DNA from: Liolophura sinensis
Lineage: Eukaryota > Mollusca > Polyplacophora > Chitonida > Chitonidae
Assembly (NCBI RefSeq): GCF_032854445.1
Contig: NW_027017982.1
Location: forward strand, 1-64,000
Direction of reading: 5' to 3'
DNA: 64,000 nt
The notes beneath the pieces are model-generated. The model did not search any database. It saw only the letters and a program-made list of their open reading frames with translations, and had not been told where the DNA came from. Every line of letters starts with the position of its first letter. The first letter of the stretch is position 1. This document shows, piece after piece, positions 33,101 to 39,930 of this stretch. A program made the translations under genes and the position numbers.

Positions 33101-35447
33101 TGTCTAATTTTATCAAATGTGTGATTTTTCTTCTAATGGCGATTTCTTTTCAAATTCTAGGCCGTCGACAACGAGGTATGTCCGTTGCCATTTTTTCCAA
33201 TTCACACAGTTGTTACATATACACATGTACAAGTAATGCTCTCTTGTGTCCAGACTGAAGCCTCTGTACTTTGGGGGAAGATTTGTGTTCAATGCGTTGT
33301 TGTAATTTTATTGTTATAGTGCTTTGTACGGCTGTTCATACTGATTACAGTTTATTCCAATGAAATATTTGGGAAAAACGTAAATACCATTAATATGTTT
33401 CACCTAGTCCTTGTCTGAATAGTCAGTATTTAGTTGTTTGAAATGTCTAATTTTATCAAATGTGTGATTTTTCTTCTAATTGCAAATTTCATTTTAAATT
33501 TCAACCGCTCATGTACTAGGTATGTATGTTACCTTTTTCTCCAATTCATACACATGTTACATATATACAAGTACAAATATTGTTCCTTTGTGTCCATTAT
33601 GTCACACTAATTATTTAACATGCACAGGTTTGTTGATTATTAAAAATATATTTACGTTTAAACTCGAATAAACGTACCGTTTGGTTCAGAATAGGCATCT
33701 AACTGACGTGAGATTTGACGAATTGTGGTTTGGGTACTTTTTCAGCTGGAACATATACTCTTTTGGTTTCTATGCAAATATAAAGAGCATTTCTAAGACA
33801 ACATTATGAAAAGATTTTAGCAAACTGAACATTTAGTGGCACATGTAACGTTTGACTGCATTGGAGAGAAATGTTACCGTATTCAATGCTCCAAACTGAT
33901 TTTGTGTAAAAACCGCTCGCTAACACAATTTTAACCGCATGTATTCTTTCTTTAGTGTTACCTGAACCAGAATGTGGATTGATTGCTGTGTTAGTGCTAG
34001 CGGGCCTCCTGGAGTTTGGCTGTATAACATTTCTGGGAATTCTGATAAAGCGAGGACCTAAAGGTACATGGTACAAATGATGGTCTCAGTTTTCTTTACA
34101 AACTTACTATATTAGTTATATACTATAACTGCTATATCCCCCTCCTTGACACCATATGTGACATTAGTAAACTTATTATCAATATATTGGTCATTTAGTA
34201 AAACTGCATGACCAAGTTTAAATTTATAATCCAAATATAACAGTACATTGTTCTACACGGTCTCTTGACTTAACAGTGTCGAGCATGCTCAATATATCGA
34301 GGCAAGATAGGAACTGTTACATTTACGGGTAAGTGTTTGACCAAACAAACATGAAATGTAAGTGACTTTGTCCATTTTGCTGATTGAAATTTTCCATATT
34401 CTGTTTAGGATCATGTGGGAAGGGAGTAATAGCGATACTTGGTACTACAGCACTCGTCACCGTGGTCGTTATCGTCCTGGTCGTATTAGACCTGAATGAC
34501 ATTTGTTTTGAAATCCTATCTCTCCAAAGAAATTCGCAAATTAGCAATTGCACTGAAGGTATAAAAGTTTTTGAACGAAATGATACAAAGAAATGTGCCA
34601 GTCAATGATTATTTTATGCTATATGTTACATACAAAATCCAACCAAAATTGTGTACCTTGGAGACCGGGTCCCTTGGCAATGTTAATATGTTATTGTTTA
34701 TCGAATGCACACAGCAACATTTTAAGCAGTTCTAGAACAGTGACTTTTGACAAATTGCAGTTATAACTTTTTACCTAATTTTTATTACACCGATAGGTTT
34801 GTGTGCTTTACTATGTTCCTTCTATTTAAGCAATATTAAGCCTAAAATATACATTTTAATTTAGCTGAAAAACATACGAAGCCACTAAGACGAACCAATT
34901 CACCGAATCGTTAATAGGGATCTCTAAGTATTCTCTTATATTATTACAGAATCAGACTTAGCTTCAGCTTCAGGCATTTCAGGACTGGGGATTTCCGGCA
35001 GCGTCTTGTTTGCACTAGCTGGAGTTGCGTTTATTGTTGCATTGATTATTTATTGCAAGGTAGGTAAACAATCATATGCGCATTAAGTTTTTAATAAAGT
35101 AAATCTTGGCGATTTCTCAATTCGCTTTGCGTCACACATCTTTGGGAAATCAGTTGTTTAATATATTCAATAGGATGATGATGTTGCCCAGGAGCAGTCA
35201 GTGCATTTACATGTACAATTGTTTACATCTAGGGTATGTACAATTGGCAAATTTTAATGATGTCTTTCCCCAGCAACCAAAAGAATTGCAGGCATCAACT
35301 GATCGGTGTTCATCTTACACGTGTACGTACCATTTTCACATGTACTAACTAAATTCGTTTCCTTATTATTCATTTTTCTAGGATGGTGAAAACACAGAAG
35401 AACCAAAGAATGATGTCCACATGAAGCCAACGAACGGAAAACCCTGA
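15095..35447 (+). CDS. Ig-like transmembrane receptor-like protein, 16 coding exons
   Basis: Assembled by hand from GT-AG borders: 15095-15173, 21111-21407, 23116-23252, 23898-24099, 24749-24874, 26376-26423, 27252-27305, 27828-27872, 29625-29639, 30485-30499, 32255-32269, 33161-33175, 33956-34063, 34409-34558, 34950-35059, 35382-35447. The sum is 1482 nt, 493 residues plus stop, with the frame kept at every join. Residues 1-24 form a signal peptide, about 27-125 and 126-238 two Ig-like domains, 239-349 a Ser/Thr/Pro stalk with sequons, 350-472 three hydrophobic segments, 473-493 a polar tail without ITIM-type tyrosines. All internal exons but 3, 4 and 16 are phase 1 at both ends, as in Ig-superfamily genes. 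I recognise the architecture but not the specific family; a cell-surface recognition or adhesion role is inference. Exon choice needs transcript support, and some exons may be alternative. Confidence 0.8.
15760..16810 (+). pseudogene. PIF/Harbinger transposase relic (HARBI1-type nuclease)
   Basis: The plus strand reads FYATGAFLQLIADSIGLDK (about 15972-16030), VLRVITAVSKAPVRRQAEFL, YFDIAGFPCVVGCHDGTHI (about 16140-16196, with the first catalytic Asp in HDGTH), then VSGKQYHSTNV. About 16715-16785 reads LIVGTCAALQNIAKRLREP, the usual C-terminal helix of this nuclease. Frames change several times and an AT-rich insertion of about 200 nt separates core and C-terminus, so it is inactive. Terminal inverted repeats and the partner Myb-like gene were not found. 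It sits in intron 1 of the Ig-like gene, on the same strand. Confidence 0.8.
17590..18097. other. GC-rich patch in intron 1
   Basis: This stretch is clearly richer in G+C and CpG than its surroundings (for example CCGCCCGGTCGC, CGGCCCAGCCGCGGTCGATG). Both strands have open frames of 60-100 codons, but none has a motif I know. It could be an intronic CpG-rich promoter, a captured exon, or an unknown repeat. It directly abuts a SINE fragment. Confidence 0.35.
18098..18232 (+). mobile_element. SINE family A fragment (3' half)
   Basis: It contains CCTGCGGATGGTAGTGGG, CCCCCGGGCTCTGCCCGG, GCTGCCGTCGTATAAGTGAA, TTCTTGAGTACGGCGTAAAA and a tail CACCAATCAAATAAATAAAT. It is well preserved but lacks the tRNA-like head. 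Confidence 0.9.
19271..19850. repeat. 54-bp minisatellite, about 10.5 units, open on both strands
   Basis: Units begin GATGTCAGGTCAGTACCAGT and continue through TGTACATGTAGTTGCTACA to AGACAAGGAATT. Most are 54 nt, one has an extra GAT, and the last units are diverged. As 54 is a multiple of 3, a long open frame exists on the plus strand (149 codons from 19267) and a longer one on the minus strand (205 codons, 19835-19218) with an 18-residue Thr-rich repeat like CLPVATTCTTGTDLTSIP. No splice sites, signal peptide or homology support expression. I treat it as a repeat in intron 1. Confidence 0.9.
21111..21407 (+). CDS. Exon 2: first Ig-like domain
   Basis: 297 nt, phase 1 at both ends, between TTCTCAATTACAG and GTTAGT. 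It encodes about 99 residues with an Ig-like layout: GSEVILRGTFDSNP, then the core Trp in PVSWRRPGG, then SSPQSGEWVFEES where DxGxYxC is expected. The usual paired cysteines appear replaced (Arg/Gly in VILRG, Phe in WVF), while TCDQ, GSCIPGGAC supply others. One sequon (NYT). The Ig call rests on pattern, not on a search. Confidence 0.65.
21408..23115 (+). other. Intron 2, with repeat family R2 copy
   Basis: It holds a local duplication (about 21943-22000 and 22049-22107, both with TTATTT-GTGGATA then ACTCGCATTT) and a copy of the R2 repeat at 22205-22445. The rest shows nothing recognised. Confidence 0.6.
22205..22445 (+). repeat. Repeat family R2, copy 1
   Basis: It shares ACCAAAATTGC, CTTCTTCTAATTTATAAT, CTTGTTTCGACGCCAGGAAT and GTGACGTCTTAATTATTCA with the copies at 51350-51620 and 51745-51950. 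It is diverged and non-coding. Confidence 0.7.
23116..23252 (+). CDS. Exon 3: second Ig-like domain, N-terminal half
   Basis: Acceptor TGTGTTTATTAG, donor GTAAGT; 137 nt, phase 1 to phase 0. It encodes VNLSTVDVSCDWPPGETIIV, then NSSSAQNVTCATECIDG and TSTLTFSLK. Three cysteines and several sequons (NLS, NSS, NVT) suit an extracellular domain. The domain continues in exon 4; the intron splits it. Confidence 0.72.
23253..23897 (+). other. Intron 3
   Basis: Bounded by GTAAGT and CATTTTTATTTAAG. Overlapping open frames near 23412-23705 have no known motif and are taken as chance. Confidence 0.6.
23898..24099 (+). CDS. Exon 4: second Ig-like domain, C-terminal half
   Basis: 202 nt, phase 0 to phase 1, ending before GTAAGT. 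It encodes DEDGTNINFENRSTPVPCGS, a Gly-rich turn, RTSTISLDNSQGQHSGNYTL, then CYVLIDGECTEPQPIEKC. SGNYTLCY is a close match to the Ig F-strand D/S-x-G-x-Y-x-x-C pattern. Together with exon 3 the domain has seven cysteines, more than the two usual for an Ig fold. Confidence 0.78.
24100..24748 (+). other. Intron 4
   Basis: Non-coding. A second possible acceptor (GTTTTTTACAG ending near 24590) leads in the needed phase to an in-frame TGA, so it was not used. Confidence 0.55.
24749..24874 (+). CDS. Exon 5: Ser/Thr-rich stalk
   Basis: 126 nt, phase 1 at both ends, between AACCTTACAG and GTAAGC. It encodes 42 residues rich in Ser and Thr (PSTASISTLQQTTLTSLTTD, then SVNSTANFTSDTPVSENVVS) with two sequons. 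This is a mucin-like extracellular stalk, probably O-glycosylated (inference). Confidence 0.75.
24875..26375 (+). other. Intron 5
   Basis: 1.5 kb between GTAAGC and CTCTTTTCCAG. No repeat family or gene was recognised. An acceptor near 26131 followed by a GTACCC donor would give a 37-nt exon that breaks the frame and was not accepted. Confidence 0.5.
26376..26423 (+). CDS. Exon 6: stalk
   Basis: 48 nt, phase 1 at both ends, between GGCTCTTTTCCAG and GTAAGA. It encodes NIPNAVISSLAPTSS plus joint codons. Being symmetrical, it can be skipped without frameshift. Confidence 0.65.
26424..27251 (+). other. Intron 6
   Basis: Nothing recognised. A strong acceptor at 26731-26751 (TTCTTTTCTTGTGTAG) precedes GTGGTAAAG, but any exon there has a length that is not a multiple of 3. 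Confidence 0.5.
27252..27305 (+). CDS. Exon 7: stalk
   Basis: 54 nt, phase 1 at both ends, between ACAAATTCCAG and GTAAGA. It encodes ETPTYSSAIPSKISSTSH, rich in Ser, Thr and Pro. Confidence 0.65.
27306..27827 (+). other. Intron 7
   Basis: AT-rich; no repeat or gene recognised. Confidence 0.5.
27828..27872 (+). CDS. Exon 8: stalk
   Basis: 45 nt, phase 1 at both ends, between CACCTTATTTCAG and GTAATG. It encodes DLFSTTPPNTTSQPS, with one sequon (NTT). Confidence 0.65.
27873..29624 (+). other. Intron 8
   Basis: 1.75 kb. It holds one weak candidate 24-nt phase-1 exon at 28875-28898 (see findings). Otherwise nothing is recognised. Confidence 0.5.
29625..29639 (+). CDS. Exon 9: 15-nt stalk microexon
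   Basis: AACCGACGACGCCTT lies between TTTTCCTTTTCAG and GTAAGT. Phase 1 at both ends; it encodes EPTTP. Its flanking introns lack clear similarity to those of exons 10-12 apart from a tail segment at about 30045-30150. Confidence 0.6.
30045..30150 (+). repeat. Partial module copy upstream of the main duplications
   Basis: ACATTGATATGTGTATCTGG, then GTATACAATTAATACACATG, matches the intron part after exons 10 and 11 (about 30612-30700 and 32385-32465). This suggests an older, decayed module linked with exon 9. Confidence 0.6.
30485..30499 (+). CDS. Exon 10: 15-nt stalk microexon (copy A)
   Basis: GCCCTACACCAACAG between AAATTCCAG and GTATGTGT. Phase 1 at both ends; with neighbouring bases it encodes CPTPT. 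Confidence 0.6.
31010..31271 (+). mobile_element. SINE family A, full length, in module copy A
   Basis: The head has an A-box-like GGCTCAGTTGGTTAGCGCGC and a B-box-like GAGTTCAAGTCCAG. The body has ATGCGGATGGTCGTGGG, then GCCGTCGAATAAGTGAA, GAGTACGGCGTAAAACACC and an AAATAAAATAAAA tail. The corresponding site in copy B (about 32777) is empty. Confidence 0.92.
31570..31836 (-). mobile_element. SINE family A, intact, with 12-bp target-site duplication
   Basis: Full-length minus-strand copy of 267 bp. The tRNA-like head ends at 31836 (reverse complement GGGGCCTCCGTGGCTCAGTT), the B box lies near 31747-31756, and the AAATAAAATCA tail is at 31570. The flanks 31558-31569 and 31837-31848 are both TTCGAGAAAGAT, a perfect target-site duplication. 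It lies between module copies A and B. Confidence 0.95.
31965..32940 (+). repeat. Tandem module copy B (carries exon 11)
   Basis: Aligned with copy A, highly similar from about 32190 to 32930. It contains the same TATGTGTATCGGGGTATAC and GTGACGTTACGTCCGAGTAC segments and lacks the SINE. Confidence 0.93.
32255..32269 (+). CDS. Exon 11: 15-nt stalk microexon (copy B)
   Basis: GCCCTCCATCACCAG between AAATTCCAG and GTATGTGT. Phase 1 at both ends; it encodes GPPSP with the preceding base. It differs from exon 10 at 3 of 15 positions. Confidence 0.6.
32941..33245 (+). repeat. Tandem module copy C (carries exon 12)
   Basis: A shorter copy starting GGGAGAATGTTTGTGTTCAA, with GAAATATTTAGGGA, AATATGTTTTACTTAGTCCG and the 15-nt exon. 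It ends soon after the donor (near CTCTTGTGTCC). Confidence 0.9.
33161..33175 (+). CDS. Exon 12: 15-nt stalk microexon (copy C), basic
   Basis: GCCGTCGACAACGAG between CAAATTCTAG and GTATGTCC. Phase 1 at both ends; with the preceding base it reads GRRQR, unlike the Pro/Thr-rich products of its sister exons. The RXXR pattern resembles a furin-type site. Confidence 0.5.
33250..33620 (+). repeat. Tandem module copy D (microexon lost its acceptor)
   Basis: It starts GACTGAAGCCTCTGTACTTT and matches copies A-C through the exon region to CATTATGTCACACTAATTAT. Confidence 0.9.
33505..33519 (+). pseudogene. Dead microexon of module copy D
   Basis: The place equivalent to exons 10-12 reads TTTCAA then CCGCTCATGTACTAG then GTATGTATG. 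The donor is intact, but the acceptor AG has become AA, so it should not be spliced in at this point. Confidence 0.65.
33956..34063 (+). CDS. Exon 13: first hydrophobic (membrane) segment
   Basis: 108 nt, phase 1 at both ends, between ATTCTTTCTTTAG and GTACAT. It encodes VLPEPE, then CGLIAVLVLAGLLEFGCITF and LGILIKRGPK: a membrane-length hydrophobic helix followed by basic residues, so the C-terminal side should face the cytoplasm. Confidence 0.75.
34409..34558 (+). CDS. Exon 14: second hydrophobic segment
   Basis: 150 nt, phase 1 at both ends, between ATTCTGTTTAG and GTATAA. It encodes GSCGKG, then VIAILGTTALVTVVVIVLVV and LDLNDICFEILSLQRNSQIS with NCTE at the end. The helix is followed by a polar segment with a sequon (NCT), which fits an extracellular loop in a three-pass protein. 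Confidence 0.75.
34950..35059 (+). CDS. Exon 15: third hydrophobic segment
   Basis: 110 nt, phase 1 to phase 0, between TATTATTACAG and GTAGGT. It encodes ESDLASASGISGLGISGS, then VLFALAGVAFIVALIIYCK. This helix leads directly into the cytoplasmic tail and is the only membrane exon that must be included. Confidence 0.78.
35382..35447 (+). CDS. Exon 16: cytoplasmic tail and stop
   Basis: Acceptor CATTTTTCTAG. It encodes DGENTEEPKNDVHMKPTNGK, then P and TGA at 35445-35447. There is no tyrosine in the exon, so no ITIM, ITAM or similar signalling motif. Confidence 0.78.
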   Translation, partial: DGENTEEPKNDVHMKPTNGKP

Positions 35448-35590
35448 TCGAGCTAGAAGAAACCTGGAATATTAGAGGATATGAGCGCTGAATGGACATA
35501 AAGATGCAGATCTTCAAATGAAGTACAAAGCCATCACCAAAAACAAAAAAACCCTCCAAGGTCAAAATAAACGGTGAATGTTGTGTGTAT
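35448..35590 (+). other. 3' untranslated region with AATAAA signal
   Basis: An AATAAA at 35566-35571, about 120 nt after the stop, is a good polyadenylation signal. The cleavage site is likely near 35585-35595, which is inference. Confidence 0.55.
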
Positions 35591-36376
35591 CCTGATGAGT
35601 TGTCTTTTACAGCGAATTATATAGTGAGAAAAAGAACCTGTTCCTTGGAGGTTTAACCCAGTGATCTTTTGTTTCTAACCACGTGATAACCAGACTTTAA
35701 GATAATATAATTCTGTCGTCCACTCTGGAGCCCGCATATCTGCAGTGGTAAAAATATGCGAAAAGTTGAGCTGTAAAGAAGAAGTTTTATCAATTTATTT
35801 CTGAGAAGTGTATTCTGAATGCACCATATTGTTGTGTTTTTGTTGAGTTTTGGCGTCCTGGCATACACAATGTTATCTGCGCCTTTTCTGCTGCTGTCTT
35901 TAGCATCTGGGATTACGTCTGTCCCACTGTTTATCTGTGATAAGCTTTACAACTCTCCGTGTAGGATTCAGCTGGCAGTAGAGTTGAGCTGAATTGAATG
36001 TTGTGCACTTAATATGAACATGCATATTTAGGGGAAAATACACAAGGGAAGACATTTAGAAATGTCAAGGTGCTGTCTAGGTTAGATTAGGTGGAGCGAT
36101 GATGTTTACCATACAATGGTGAGATCCCCTCCAGTGCTTAACTGTAATTTAAGCTAAATATCTTCTTGGCTGAATTTCTATCAATCAGTTATCAGCCTTT
36201 TTCGTCATTATACAAAGGCCTTTCGTTTGCTTTTACACGATTAATACCACTTTTGATAGTTCGTAAAAGTGTGTGAACACTAGATTGACATTTTCTCGCT
36301 GTAAAGACATAGGGTTGATATCGATATGCTGCTGTCTTCTGTAAAGCATGAATCGCATACTGTAGGTTATAAGTGC
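35591..36376. other. No gene recognised
   Basis: Non-coding sequence downstream of the Ig-like gene; no repeat identified. Confidence 0.45.
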
Positions 36377-36511
36377 AGGCCCCGGTTTCATGAAGCGCAT
36401 TAATAGCTAAGTAAGCACTTCACTACGATGACAACGTATGCAATAGAGATAAGAATTGCACTTATAGTTAAGGTCTCCTTAACACCGAGTATGCATCTTA
36501 AAACTGGGCCC
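36377..36511. mobile_element. MITE-like element, GGGCCCAGTTT family
   Basis: The left end AGGCCCCGGTTTCATGAAG is matched by the reverse complement of the right end, AGGGCCCAGTTTTAAG. About 135 bp, non-coding, related in its termini to 8255-8407. Confidence 0.5.
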
Positions 36512-38112
36512 TGGTCCTACCAACTGAATGGTATTTGAATATATCTCTATAATTAAACATATTATTTTCGGAGACAAGAGTAGAGAGTCTGATGTCTTTG
36601 CATACATATTGTCCACATTATTTCTTGTCCATATTCGGTATTTGCTGTAGGCTAAATATTACCCTCGATCATAAAAAAAAACAAATCTTTGGAAAGCTTG
36701 TAGCAGAAGTTTTGGTGCAAATTGTGATGAATATATATTCATCCATAATCAGTAAATCCAATTAGATCATTTATTTATATAGTTTGCTTTCGATATAGTT
36801 AATAGAGAAAGACAAAAGGAAAACAGGAAGTGAATGTTTTGGAGTTTGTTGTAATTTTAAGAATGCTATCAACATTACAAATTTTGCCTTGTGTATTAGT
36901 TATTTTATCTGCGCAGTTCAAATACATTCTGTCAGAGAGCTTTCATACATGTATTTATATTAAACTGTTTGGCACCGTTTTACATGTCAAATATTCTTGT
37001 AAAGCACGGAATATTGACACGCATATTGCAACAGCTATATGTATGTGATCGTGATTGACTTATCTTTTGGCACACGTTGGCATTAGTTCTCTGTGTATAA
37101 ATTATGAATAGTTTATCCCCTTGTGACTATTGTGTGAAAGTTCTGTATTTGCCTTGGATTTTGTATATAATAAACTATATAAAAATACTCATTTTATCAA
37201 TGTTAATCATTTTGTTCATGCTCATATATTCTTGTTTCGCTAGGTGCCACCTCCCAGTGAGCTTTAGGTTACCGTTGAAACAGGGAGACACAGGGCTAGT
37301 ATATGTTACGAACCCTGCTACTGCATAGAGGAATGTATTCTAACGAACACCTGCGTCAATCAGGTCACATCGACCCTATGTCCTACATTTAAACATTTTA
37401 TAGAAATCAATAATGGAGTTCTGCGAATTCAGGCTATTTCTGTCTATGCCTTTATCAGCATATAGCTCAGCCCGACCTATTTTGTTCCGGCCTCTTTTGA
37501 AACGTGGCAGTGCGTGCGCTTTTCTGTCATATGTTAGAGGTGCTTGCTTTCATATACTATGTGAGGCGTGTTTAAATCCACGACCGTACGTCGTGACTAG
37601 AACTAGGCTGTCGTTTAATATAGATGTAGTCATGGTAACCCTCAATTCGAGTCCAGGTAGAATTAAGAGACTACGTGGGTTTTAGCACACAAGCCTTTAT
37701 GGTCGATTAATAAGCCATCTCAGGTTTCGTAAGCTTGCGCCTATGCTTTAATCTTAACTCACACCACGGCACAGGTATCTCTACAACCTGTCCTGACCTA
37801 GCACGAAGTAAATAGAACATAGTCCACGTCACGGTGATTCGGCATGGGTCTCCAGTTAGCTTAGGTATGCCTAAGGTGTATCCCAAACTGAAGAGCTCTA
37901 ACACCCCTGTGGTAAACTACAGCTAAAATACTATCGTTTATGTGGATTATTCTGTGTTGTGAAGTTTGACATACTCAGATTGGATTGCAGTTTGCCCTGG
38001 ATCGTCCTACTATAGTGAATCACAAAGGCATTCACGTGGTGTATGAGATTGCATTCCAAAAATAGAGGGGTACTGGCGCTGTCCGTCTGTCTGAGTGTCT
38101 GTCCTATAGCAT
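36512..38112. other. No gene recognised
   Basis: Several open frames of 65-90 codons (for example plus 37413-37685, minus 37707-37904) have no signal, motif or plausible exon partners. Confidence 0.4.
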
Positions 38113-38186
38113 GCGAATGCTCGCCGCCGTCGTAGAAGTGAAATATTCTTGAGTACGGCTTAAAACAGAAACCAAATAAATATATG
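38113..38186 (+). mobile_element. SINE family A tail fragment
   Basis: CGCCGCCGTCGTAGAAGTGA, then TTCTTGAGTACGGCTTAAAA and ACCAAATAAATATATG. Confidence 0.8.
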
Positions 38187-39004
38187 AATTTTATGAAACG
38201 AAGATATTTTTGCAATGAATATCAAAACAGGACAACAAAGATTTGAGATAAAATAAATTAACAAAAAAAAAACACCCAATAAATTACAAACCACCTGATC
38301 ATATCATATGGCAGCTACATGTTTGACACACGTTATAGATTAAAATGTGTAGAAAATGTAAGTGTCGAAACAGACATTCGTATACCCTCAATCCAGATGG
38401 GCCCTCAAAGACCCTTCGAACAGGCCATGCCAGTGGTCATGTCAGTTAATAATTCAGGAACCTGAACTTAACACACAACTACAAAAGGGACACATCTGAT
38501 TTCTGTGGTAACACCGGAAGTGATATGCATGTTAACTCTGCCCAACATTTTAAACCAAGACTATCTGCCAAGAGATGTCGATGGTTTGCATACTTTCATA
38601 AGTCGCTAAACTCTTCCCATGGATTGCAATGCGTTTGGTATCTTAATATCTATCGTTGTCTTATCCTCCAGAGCCACTGAAGTAAACAATTCAAAGAAAT
38701 ATAGTACACCACTATGAGATATTTAGGCTTTAAATACAACAGAAACGTCTGTGGCTGTTATGATGTGTTCACACAATATAGACATCACGCTTCCAAATCT
38801 CATGGTTTAAATTTATATGCTTTCGAAATTGCGTTTTTTAAAAATGATTTTGACACAATCTGACACAGTGGCACAATTCTTTACAAGTGGTACAAGACGA
38901 AATAGTTTGACATTATTCGTAATGGATAGTACAAAATCAACGTGTACTTATTTCGCATATTAGAATTTGTTAGATTATATATGTTGTGTGACGATTTCAA
39001 ACAA
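38187..39004. other. No gene recognised
   Basis: AT-rich; no repeat or coding signal. Confidence 0.4.
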
Positions 39005-39205
39005 CCTCAGACGTGTTTGGCTTCCTCTCCGGAAGGTACATAGGAAGGTCTGCCACCGACATGTGGTTGGTTGTGAGTTTCCCCCGGGCTCTGCCTGGTT
39101 TCCTCCCAATATAATTCAGGCTACCGTCGAATAAGTGAATAAGTGAAACATACTTGAGTACGGCGTAAAACATCAATCAAATAAATAAGGAAATAAATAA
39201 GTTAT
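39005..39205 (+). mobile_element. SINE family A, head-truncated
   Basis: Starts at TTTGGCTTCCTCTCCGGAAG, continues CATGTGGTTGGTTGTGAG and CCCCCGGGCTCTGCCTGG, and ends TACGGCGTAAAACATCAATC plus an AAATAAG-type tail. The GAATAAGT segment is duplicated (AATAAGTGAATAAGTGAA). Confidence 0.9.
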
Positions 39206-39529
39206 AGCTACGAAAACTAAAGTGTGTTAAGCATATTCCATTAAACGATTTCAGGGTGTCATGAAGCGCTGGTGTCATTTTGCATCATGAAATACTGATG
39301 ACTGCTTCTCGCTTCCATATCGCCACCTTTATTTTGTAATTATCTGATATTTCTTACAAGCGACCTTAGGACATTGTATGTTAGGCTATTTTGGACATAT
39401 GTCCTGAATGTTTGTTTAATGTGATGACAACATAGCATTTTGAGTAATCACAGACCAGTGACTTCTAATAAATCGCAGACAACGTCAATGCTTTTTAGTT
39501 ACCTTTGTACATGTACAATGTATGTGTCG

Positions 39530-39930
39530 GCCAAGGTGTTAGCAATTGTGTAGTTGCTACTATTTAAACTTTTTATGAACAGTAAGAATATAACCATGAG
39601 GTAAGTCGTTTCACCGGTTGACTATTTGCAAAATATCACATCGTCGATCTTGTTCTGGATTTATTCTCTATGCCGTATTCTCTTCCCGTCAATCTTGAGA
39701 ACGATGTAAAACATCAATCAAATAAGTAAAAATAAATATATTGCGATTATCGACTTCAAACTCCCCTTCCAGATAGCAATCTTCTTTTTAATTGAGACAT
39801 ATTCTGCTAAACCCTAAAATACTTGTATATGCATCGTGTTGAATCAGATCCACACGTTGAATAGGCCGATATGAACAATTACATTCAAAGCTCAACTGAG
39901 ATACTGTACATAGTATCATTAACGATAATT
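39530..39930 (-). repeat. Repeat family R1, copy 1 (with a SINE tail inside)
   Basis: It shares GTTGCTACTATT, ATGAACAGT, GTTTCACCGGTT and TTATTCTCTATGC with the copies in 49.5-53.3 kb. A SINE-like tail (GTAAAACATCAATCAAATAA) interrupts it near 39700-39738. The part after 39800 also resembles 50000-50110. The strand is given relative to the copy at 52165. Confidence 0.6.
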
